From Desmodesmus armatus (taxonomy: Eukaryota; Chlorophyta; Chlorophyceae; Sphaeropleales; Scenedesmaceae): a DNA stretch of 64,000 bases. Every line of letters starts with the position of its first letter. The first letter of the stretch is position 1. The stretch lies in the NCBI GenBank assembly GCA_007449985.2, contig VIIQ02000006.1, positions 434,001 to 498,000 of the forward strand. The letters run 5' to 3'. Of this stretch, positions 25,617 through 34,830 are shown piece by piece. The notes below the pieces were generated by a model. The model saw nothing but the letters and a program-made list of their open reading frames with translations. It did not search any database and was not told the origin of the DNA. The position numbers and the translations under genes are program-made.

Positions 25617-25898
25617 GGTTGCTAGCTGGGAGGGATTCGGGCAACAGGGTGGATTGAAAAGGTGGAAGGAGGCAGCGGAAAGGATCGCCAATCAACCTTG
25701 CTCAACTCGGACAGCCTGACAAAGACCTGAGCCCTGAAGGTACTGCAGCAGTGAGGAATTGCCTCGTGTTGTGGTGCCACAGGTGTGAAAGCCATGCCCA
25801 AGCAGTGAACACCCTGTATCCACCTCCTTTGCCCTTGCTCCCTCAAACTAGCACCACCCTGTTGCCACCCTGTCACCACCCTAGCCCCACCCAGCTTC
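25617..25898. promoter_or_regulatory. Divergent promoter region, malate dehydrogenase / oxygenase
   Basis: These 282 bases separate the minus-strand ATG at 25616 and the plus-strand ATG at 25899. The stretch is CACC-rich near the plus-strand start. No further gene fits here. Confidence 0.55.
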
Positions 25899-28354
25899 AT
25901 GGATCCTGCACACAAAGGCAGCCGGTGTGTCTACCACAATGCCTTGCCCCTTGAGCTATGCCAAGAGCTTCTGTTCATCCAGAGGTCCCTGGCAGTTGTG
26001 GGCTACAGGCCGCATGTGCAGTCCCTGACCCTGTATGAGCTGCTGCTGGCTTGCCCCCAGCTGCTGCCAGTGGTGGCAAAGGCGCGGCAGCTGATCTGGA
26101 ATGCAGGTGTGTGGGCATGGTGACAGCCTGGCACAGCCTGTCCATGCAGATGTGGTAGCGGTGAGATGAGCCTATAGCCTGCCTGTGACTACTCTGGGGG
26201 GGAAGCACGGTCAGCAGCTCAATTGGACCCCAAGTGGCGAGTGTATATGGTGGTAGATGCAGAGTTTGTTTGTACCAGAGGCAGTACTGCCTGGATACAG
26301 TGCAACCCTGAATACTTTCTTGACTGTCCTGTAGTAGAGGAGCAGTTTGAAAGCCCCTGCCAGGTGTGGCCAGAGACCACCAGCCTGATCAGTTGGACAG
26401 CAGGAGCATCAATCGGCTGGCACCATGACGCCAACCAGTAAGGGTCACTTACTTGTATCTGCAGCAGCAGCCTTGCTTCACGCAGGCCTGCATTCACCTG
26501 TACTTGCGTGAGCGTCCCTTGATGGGGCCCTATATTGCAAGCATGCGTGTGGGCATGTTCTCAGTGCAAGTTGCCATACCTGCTGCTGCGTCGTTGGTGT
26601 TGTTGTCCTGCAGACCATACTTGGCTGCACGTCACTTCAGTGCAGTGGCGTACCTCAACACTCAGGCAAGTCTGTCTGCAGCCTCCTGCCAGTGAGCCTT
26701 CCATTGTGCACAGTGTCACACTGTCCCTATTCTTGCTATACATATCAACAGCAGCCAGTGCCGCGCTGATCAACTTGGTTGCAGTTTCCACAGCGTTGCT
26801 AAACTTTCCTGCATCTCAGCCACTCCCTCCTCACCCTGCGAGTCATGTAGCTGCTGCGCTGCTTCCGTGGTTGTCTGCTGCTGCAGGGGTGTGACTTTGA
26901 GGGTGGCACCTTCTGCTTTGAGTCTGGCGCGGCACCGCTTCAGGTGCAGCCTGCAGCAGGCATGCTGCTGGTCTACACAGCTGACGACAGCAACGTGCAC
27001 AGCGTCCAGGAGGTGAGTGAATCTGGTACAGACACAGGCAGCTACCATCATGAGGCTCTCGGTCACGCCTGCCGGTGCCTGCCTTCATGACTCAGGTTTG
27101 ATCTCACACAAGAGCCCCTCTGAGTCCCTCCCCAGGAGTCTTCCTGGTGTGGCTACAGCTCAGTGTAACACAGGTTGTCAAGTTTTGATCACTTTCCTGA
27201 ACAGTTGAAACTCTGCTTAGCACTGCTAGGTGTCACCTGTCTGATGCCCAACATTGTCTGAATGTTGTGGTGGCTGGCATCATGCAGTTGTTGTTGCACT
27301 GATGCTTCACGGACTTGGTTGAAACGCTGATCCTGTCTATTGGCCCTTCATGCTTGGCAGGTGACAGCAGGGGAGCGCAGCACTATGACCATGTGGTTCA
27401 CCCTAGACCCTGAGCACCAGGAGGACCGAAAGGTGGGTGGCTGTGGTGACGTGTTGAAGGTCGTGTTGCTGTTGGTCATGTGTGAGGATGTGTGTTTGAG
27501 GTTGAAGCGGATGCCGAGCAAGGAACAATGTTGGGCGTGTCGTCTAGCCCCACATGGCCGTTGGTCCTGGGCAACCAGCGTACGTACGAACTGTGGCGAG
27601 CTCCCTGCATGTCACAGCATCGCGGCCCGCTAGGCTAGAAAAGGACGGCACTCTGTGCACTAGTGTTGGTGCCGGCCCCGAATACGCGCTGAAGTTGCTG
27701 CCATGTCCCCGCTATGGCAGTGCGATGGCCTCATTGTGGGTTGCATATCGTTGCCATGGCAAGCCTCTAACCTCCCAGTCTGGCCATTCCGTGACATGTG
27801 GTATGCAGGTATTGTCAAAGCTGCAGAGCTGTTCGCCAGCAGCCCTGCCCTCCACCATGTATGTCATTGAAGGTAGTGGACTGGACATCCGGGTGGCGCG
27901 TCTGCAGCAGCGGCTGGGTGTTACTGTAGCGAACTTCCCATTACGCCAACAGTGTCAGCAGGGGCAGGTTGCACAGGGTGCTGGGGCGCAAAGTGTTTAT
28001 GTTGATGTTGGTGTTGATGCAGACAGTGGCACTGCGGCATCGCGGCTGGCTGGGGAGACAGGCGTGGTGGCCCAATGCTGTGCACACCCTGACGTTTCCT
28101 CTTGTAGGCCACACGTGTTTGCATCTCTTCAGGAAGCTGTGATGGCATGTTGCATGTTGGAGTGGCGGTGCACGAGTTCTATTGACGTGCGGGCCAGGAG
28201 GTCTGCAGGCCTTGAGTGTAAGGCCTGTGCGCTGCTGTCACAGCTGCCTGCTGTCAGAGTGCAGCTGTGCCAATATCTGAGCGAGCAGCAAGCTGTCTTT
28301 GAGGGCCTGCTGCCAACGTGGCATGGGCTGGATGCACTTGTGCCCTCAGAGTAA
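25899..28354 (+). CDS. 2-oxoglutarate/Fe(II)-dependent oxygenase, prolyl-4-hydroxylase-like
   Basis: Six exons (25899-26106, 26218-26437, 26614-26665, 26887-27012, 27361-27432, 27809-28354) give 407 residues. The double-stranded beta-helix core lies at about residues 140-235. The HxD iron motif is in SIGWHHDANQ, the distal iron histidine in NVHSVQ, and the likely 2-oxoglutarate arginine ten residues later in VTAGERSTM. FEGGTFCFESG and AVAYLN are typical P4Hc segments. No signal peptide or membrane segment is evident at the N-terminus (MDPAHKGSRCVYHNALPLE), so it is not an obvious ER collagen-type enzyme. The last 180 residues are Cys/Gln-rich and unassigned. Exon 3 ends with a GC donor. Substrate unknown. 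A TGTAA at 28602-28606 is a likely poly(A) signal. Confidence 0.85.
26666..26886 (+). other. GC-AG intron in the oxygenase gene
   Basis: The donor reads CAG|GCAAGT, which matches the consensus for the minor GC class of U2 introns. Exon 3 (ending YLNTQ) and exon 4 (starting GCDFEGG) join in phase 0 only if this donor is used, and the joined sequence restores the conserved oxygenase core. Confidence 0.85.
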
Positions 28355-28779
28355 TTGGTGATGTGATTTCCATTGCAGCTGGCTTGCGGAAGGGGTGGCA
28401 CTGCAACTATGTGCTGAGCACCTAACTGGCATGGTAGTATGGTTGCCCGCCTCCCCTCCTCGTCTCATGCTCTGACCTGTCAGGGTGGTCCAAACTCACC
28501 ATCACAGGTGCTTCAGAGTTTGGAAGAGGCGCGCAAGAGTATCAGCAGGAGCTGGACCAATGTCTTGTGTCAACACACCGGAGGTCTGTGCCATACAACG
28601 CTGTAACCTTTTGAAACCCAGCTTCGAGGGCGACAACAGTGTTGTTCGTTTCTGCTGGGTTGAAGCTGAGCTGGGTTGAAAGTTTGCCCAATCGCAACGT
28701 GCAGAGTTCTGCTGCACATCATGCGAGGCACGGTGCATCGCTACGCTTTTTTGCGAGACCCCGATAACTTCTCGCGCTG
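28355..28779. other. Oxygenase 3' flank / CBM14 gene 5' flank
   Basis: No gene recognised. Contains the oxygenase TGTAA at 28602-28606. Confidence 0.4.
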
Positions 28780-29828
28780 ATGTCGTCGCTGACATCTTGG
28801 TATTCGTGAGCTTGTGGTCGCATTCGCAAGTGTATGGGCACCGCCAGCGCATACTCGGCAGACGAGACCAACGCCCAAACAGCGGGTTAACGCCCTGGCC
28901 TTCCCCCGGCCTTCCCTGCTCGCCGCCCCGTGCATGCTCGAGGTATGAGTATTTAGCCGTGCAACTCACCGGACTCTCTACCTTTCTCCTTATTGTCCTG
29001 CCGACCCAATAGCAGCCGGCAAACGTTGTCATGGCTCGCTCTTCTGGCATCGGTGTTCGTCGCCCTTCTGGTTAGCTACCAGCTTTGCACTGCAGCAGCT
29101 ATAGATGCTGGCGATCGTCATGACGACCCCGTGCACAGCAGGGATCTCTTGACTGTCAACGGTGCCCAAATACTGCCCATTATCCCGGTGATCTTTGCAG
29201 GTGGGCGTGCAATGCGTGCAGGTGCTAGTGATAGGTGGAAGGAGGTTGCATGGTTCTGAACCTCCCCTTCACCTGACCACCTTGCCTTTCGATCACCCTC
29301 ATCCTTGACCTGACAGACGACAAGTTATAGGCCCTGTGGGTACCTTCATGAGCCCTTGGCTCGCTGGGTAGTGCCCAGGCCTGGGTTGGAACTATGTTGG
29401 ACCTAGGTTGGAACTTTGTACCCATTACATTTACTGTACTGTTATGCTGACAAATGCTCCTTGTGTGTGCAGGGGTTGCCGCCGCCGCCACTGCAACTGC
29501 AGGAATCGCCATTGCAGGCGTTGTGAAAGGTGGAGGCGAAGCGCAAGGCACTGTCATCGAAACATGCAACAACTGCTGCGTTGGGTGCTCTGGATCACTT
29601 GCCAGGGTTGAGGCAGCACCTCGCGTTGGCAACTGTGACAGTGAGGGCTGCCTGTGCTCTGAGTTGGGCCCTGGTGTGCATGCAAACGTGTTTGACAGTA
29701 CCTGCGGTACATTCTTCAACTGCCCTGGGCCCAAGCAGCCTTGTGGCCCGGGCACACTGTTCAACCCAGCCTTCAACAACTGTGATTACCCATACAATGT
29801 CAAGTGTGCCGCTATCAAGCTCAACTGA
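28780..29828 (+). CDS. CBM14 (peritrophin-A) chitin-binding domain protein, probably secreted or membrane-anchored
   Basis: The last exon (29473-29828) ends with a complete CBM14 cysteine pattern: C-x15-C-x5-C-x6-C-x12-C-x7-C, covering LCSELGP, STCGTFFNC, CGPGTLFNPAFNNC and YNVKC. The preceding exon (29016-29200) encodes a hydrophobic leader (SWLALLASVFVALLVSYQL), and its end plus the start of the last exon form a second hydrophobic, Ala/Gly-rich segment (PVIFAGGVAAAATATAGIAI). An additional Cys cluster, ETCNNCCVGC, lies between. The start is inferred: a 20-base first exon 28780-28799 (MSSLTS) with a GT donor and a long pyrimidine tract before 29016 keeps the frame, giving 186 residues. Other starts are possible. 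Likely role is polysaccharide binding at the cell surface. Confidence 0.72.
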
Positions 29829-32154
29829 TAGCATCAGTGCAGAGCGGATGCCCCCCCTTCTGACGCGCTGTAGTAGGCATAGAAAAGTTGAGGCTGGATT
29901 TGCATGGTGCAGTGTCTTGCTTGCTTGCACTGCATGTGGTGGATGTGTGCCGCCGTAGCACAAGGGGGCGTGTTGTGGTGTGGCATGAGTGTGGTTTGTT
30001 GAGTGTGGTTCTGCCAGTGCACTGGGTGTGCACTGAATGAAGCAGTGGCGTGTGCGCTGCAGTGCAGCACCAGTGCTGTGTGAGATGCGCTCAGCTGGCA
30101 GCATCATGCGCTTGCCAGTTGTGCTGTGAGTCCGAGAGCGCACATGCTCAGCAGGCTGGCGCTCAACTCTGCAGAGATACTCTGCATAGCTGTCTACAGC
30201 TGAGCAGGCAGAATAAGGCCCGTGTAGAGGGTATGGCACATGTGTCAACAGCAAAACCATTGTTGTGTTTTCCATCGAGCATGGAGCACTCACCCGGGGC
30301 GCACAACATACGCCCGTGCAGGTTTTGCGAGTCTTCCATGTTGCAGTTTCTTGTTGATGCTTGATTATATCACCCAAGTGTTGAGTCTAAAATTGCCGGA
30401 GGGCCATGCACCGAGGGTCCCTGCAGTAGTAATGTTGGTAGTGTCCGGAAGGATCCTTCAGTTGTGCATTGTGCCACATAACTATTTTCGCCCTCGTGTG
30501 GCGATCACAGTCAGAGCCACTGCTGGTGAACCCTGATCACTTGGAACAAACTGTTGACACTAAGTAAGTCAGTCCAATGCAGTGACTTGCAGACAGCCCG
30601 ACTAACAGAGAAACCTTGATCCCCTTGACCCAGTTCAGAGAGCAACATGAACAGTTGCAGTGCCCGTCGTCACAGTGCGCAAATCAAACATGGCATACCC
30701 AATGCCGCAAGGCTTGCTGGCATGCATGGGGAAAGGCGTGTGTGTGCCAGATGCTTGTGCAGCGTGTGTCAGGCAATGTCAACTTTGTTTGATTGGCCCA
30801 ATCAACGGTTGGTACCGCCCACCCTGTAGCCTGCCCACCAGTAGTAAGCGTGAGGGCCTGATGGGAGCCTCACCGATAGCCTGAGGTCACCAGCGACAAC
30901 TTGATGATCACAGTTACGTCGCAAAAGGGGAAACCATCCTACTGTACGGTCAACAGTGCAGCTGTGGTTCCCAACATGCTCTCATCATTGGCCACGAGTG
31001 CCATTGCCCTAGACCCCCAGGCGTGTTGGTTGAAGAGCCGTCCTCAACGGACGCGAGGCCAATGGGACGCAGTCCTATGGCGTTAAGAGACCAAGGGGGT
31101 GTCCCTGTATCTTTATCTTTTTTTATCTCATCAGGCAGTCGCTAGCTGCATAGACAGGCCCTGCTGCACCCCACCCATTGACTTGGCTAGGCTGACGGGC
31201 AGTCACCATGCTGCCACAGCAACGCCACAGCCATTTGTAATCCCGTGCGCCATGCCACAGCCTTGGGGACAGGCATTGGCTTGGCCCCGCCACTCACAGA
31301 TATGTGGTCAGGCAGCAATTATGCATGCTGCAGTGCGCAGCTGTGTCGTGATCATGAGCGACCGCTCTGTCGTGATCTTGAGTGACCCTTGACATAGTAG
31401 TTAGCCAGAAGCATCGGTTTCTGCAGCACAAGGCGTTGTGTGAGCAACACCAAACCAGCTGCACGAGCGAGAAGGCGCTGACTGGCAGGTGTGACTGCTT
31501 TTGTTGCCTTGCCAGGTGGTGGCCACAGCCCTGACAGCCCTGACAGCACCCAGGCAGGACCGTTTCCTGCACTTGAAAACATCAGGCAGATACCGGTCAA
31601 GTCAGGTATGGCTACCACGGACATACAGACGAGCGTGCCAGCTGACATGCATGTACATTACTCGACATAAGTCTGCAGTACAGCACAGTACAGCTAACAT
31701 GTCACCCAGAACCCGCAGTGTTGCAAGGGAGCATTTATCGAAATTATGCTTGTCTGTGTGAAGCACGGGGCCCAGGTACTCGGATCACTTGAGGGTTTAG
31801 CACCTGACTGAGGTGCAGCGTGGGGGTGATTCACTCCCGAGCAGTGCGGAAGTGGAAAGTTGCTTCTGCGCAGCTGAACGTGCAATCTGCAGCTTCGCTT
31901 GGCCAGTGCGGCAGTGCAGGGAACACTGCACCTGTACATTCTCAGCAGGAGCGCACATAATCAAATCACGAGGAAGGTGATTACAGCATTCTGCGCAGCT
32001 GCCGCATCGCCTGTTTTGTCTGCATATAAGCTTGAAACTCTATCGTCTTCAAAATCAACGCCAAGTTGACTGTATTGACAATTTCAACAGTTTCGGTCCA
32101 CTGATCTTCTCACCCTGTTGAGGTTCCCCCCTGTTTCAGCCAATCGACTGCAGT
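29829..32154. other. Intergenic region, 2.3 kb
   Basis: No gene recognised on either strand. It holds the 3' flank of the CBM14 gene, copy B of a dispersed repeat (30990-31133) and the promoter of the Kazal gene. Confidence 0.4.
30990..31133 (+). repeat. Dispersed repeat, copy B
   Basis: Matches 23184-23328 in the same orientation. Begins ggccacgagtgccattgcc, shares gcgaggccaatggga and aagggggtgt, and ends in a T-run (ctttttttatctcatca). Lies between genes here, unlike the intronic copy A. Confidence 0.65.
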
Positions 32155-33645
32155 ATGCAGCGCCAAACATTGAAGCTTGCCGTGGTTGTCTGTACAGCAG
32201 TACAGCTGTGCACCATAGCTACTTGCAGCCGCACCCTGCTGCAACTCAACCAGCTACCCAGAAGGCAGTGCCCCTGTCCCTTTATATACAAGCCTGTGTG
32301 CGGTGCAGACGGCAAGCAGCACTCAAACAAATGTCTAGCTGAGTGCGCTGGCGTGGCTGTCACAGACCCAAACCCCACAGACCCCAGCCAGTGTGCCAGG
32401 ATTGCGGTGGACCCTGTTGGGCCTATTGGCTCAGGCAGGCTTGGCCCAAATCCCGGGCTTGGGCTGCCTCCCAGGCCCCTCAACCTGAACACAAACAGTG
32501 CTGCAAGCGGTGCTGGCAAGCCCCTTTGCAAGTGCCCAAGGATCTACCTGCCCGTGTGTGGTGAGTGATGCAGCTGCCACACATGACCGCACAGTCTGTA
32601 CGCTTGATATGCCCCTTGCCCCTGGGGTTGCCGAACACGCACTGAAGCAGTTGCAGCGGATGCGCACACTGCAACCGTCTGAGCAACCCAGCTGCATGCA
32701 CAAAGCATGTGTCCGCCCCAAACCCTACACGTTGGTACAACCCAGGCTGTTGGGAACTGGTCTGTGTAATTTTGATACCGTCAACCAACGGCTGCTGCTG
32801 CTGCATGTATCACTGCTGCTTATGGTGGCCGTGCAGGCAGCAACGGCAGGGTCTACAGCAACAAGTGCCTGGCTGAGTGTGAGGGAGTGACCGCTACGGA
32901 TGTGCGGCCAGATGCCAACAACAACTGCCTCGGAAGCACCGGCCGTCGGCTGCAGACTGCCAACTATGCTCTGAGCCAGCCTGCGCGCGTCTGCCCGTGC
33001 CCTAGGATTTACCAACCCGTGTGTGGTGAGCTGGGGTGTTACAGGATTGTGATGAACGCGTTGCAAGCACTTTTTCAGGTTGCATGGTGTGCCACCAAAG
33101 CTGTGCCATCAATCGCTCGTGATCCTTGCGTTGTGCATCATGCAGTGAATAAGCCACAGTGTGGTGGGGCTGCAGTGACCAACTGACTTTGTCGGCATTG
33201 TGTGCATGCAGGCAGCAACGGTAGGACCTACGACAATGAGTGCCTTGCAAGGTGTGATGGTGTGACAGTTCTGGGCGGAGCAGGAGGCTGCCAACCATCT
33301 GGCCAGCTAGCAACTGGGCCAGTCAACCCACCAACAAACACCATCCCTGACCAATTCGGCCCAACGGCAGTTGTTCCCAGGCCACTCCCTCAAGCATCTG
33401 GACCTGGCCCAGCAGTAGCATCTGGACCAGGACCAGCAGTAGCTTTGGGCCAGGGTGTGCAGGGGCCCAGCAACCCCCGCCAGCCCGTGGGCCAGATGGG
33501 GATCAGCTGTGGCTGCGCAGTCTCCTATGAGCCGGTGTGCGGCAAGGATGCAAAGTGGTACCCTAATGCATGCTCTGCTAGCTGTGCGGGTGTGGGCACC
33601 TCGATGGTGCGGCCTGACAAGTATGGCAACTGTCTGGTGGGCTGA
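32155..33645 (+). CDS. Secreted protein with four Kazal-type protease-inhibitor domains
   Basis: Exons 32155-32560, 32837-33025 and 33212-33645 give 342 residues. The first 23 or so residues (MQRQTLKLAVVVCTAVQL) are a signal peptide. Kazal-like units follow: CPCPFIYKPVCGADGKQHSN with CLAEC; CKCPRIYLPVCG plus GSNGRVYSNKCLAEC; CPCPRIYQPVCG plus GSNGRTYDNECLARC; and CGCAVSYEPVCG with ACSASC. Linkers are Pro/Gly-rich, with a short GPGPAVA repeat before the last unit. Units 2 and 3 are each interrupted by a phase-1 intron straight after PVCG, while units 1 and 4 are uninterrupted. The likely role is inhibition of serine proteases outside the cell or in the secretory pathway; target residues cannot be deduced. 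TGTAA at 33891-33895 is a plausible poly(A) signal. Confidence 0.9.
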
Positions 33646-34830
33646 TTGAGTGACCACGCAGTGGTGTGACAATTGCCAACAATGAATGTATGAGGTGCAA
33701 CGGATAGGAACTGAATGAAGATGTGCTGGGAGGTTTACTGCATGATATCTATGAGATTGCATGCTGATGGTTGACATAATGGACTGCAGGACTTGATTGC
33801 TGCATGTGGCACTGTGTTGGCTTTTGATGCATTTGATTTGCAGGTGCTGACAGTGTGGCTGATTGCAGCCTGTGCTGGGCACAAGCCCTGTGTAAGGGCA
33901 TTTGTGTCTTTGTTCGACCTGTGATGCCCCATCTGTTGTTTGTGTTGGTGGTATGCTTGGTGTCATGTGTGGGTGGCAGCCTGGCCAGGGTACTTTCTGT
34001 CGGCGACAGCCAGGCCGTGCCTGCCATTGCAACATGCCCTGCAATCTGGCCCGTTTACATCTGTTGGGCCTTTTGTCATTCTCCTTTTCTGCCAGGCCCA
34101 TCCAGCTGGCTGCCCATTGCTTCGTGTAACTCAGCTCTTACTTAGCACAGGGCCTTGCAACCAGGTGCAGCTTCAAGCTGGCAAAGCAACAGCACTGCTC
34201 CTGCAACATGCTGCGAGCCTGCTCAAATGCCGTTAATCAAGCCTTGTGCTCATGGCATGCTGAAACTAGGTCAGCTTTCAGAGTATGACTTGCGCACTGC
34301 TTCAGGCTGGGCTGGCCACGAGGTTGGCAGCATGGCATGCTGATATACCTCACCAACCCCCATTGGGTGATGCCGGCTAGCTGTATTGCCCTAGCTGTCC
34401 AGCGCAACCTCCCAGCTAAGCCTGTACCCTAGCAGCACAGCAATGGCGTTCTGGCTGAGCAAGCGTGGACTCTGATGTTGCCAACCGTACCTTGTGCTCA
34501 GGCCTGCAACCCCTTGGCTAGTTTCCCATCAGCGTGTGCCACTGTAAACTCACATATATTCGCTGTGACAGTAAGGTCCCTTAGTCTCAGTCCCCACCAT
34601 GACGCTCGAGGCTCAAGGTTCAGACAGTGTCAAGCACGGCCCCGCATGGTAACTCGACCCCTTGCCAAACCCTGCAGCTCGTTCCAAGACAGACAGGACG
34701 ATCCAAGCCCAAAAGGTGGCGGGTTGTTACACGTCAGCTGGCTGCTGCTGCTGCTCGTAGCGGCTGCTACCGCTGTGCAGCCCCAGCTGACCCCGCCACC
34801 TCACACTGCCGCTGCTGCTGCACTGCTGAT
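33646..34830. other. Convergent 3' region, Kazal gene / RPL36
   Basis: No coding region supported. Contains TGTAA on the plus strand (33891-33895) and on the minus strand (34727-34731), each a suitable distance past the stop codon of its gene. Confidence 0.45.
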
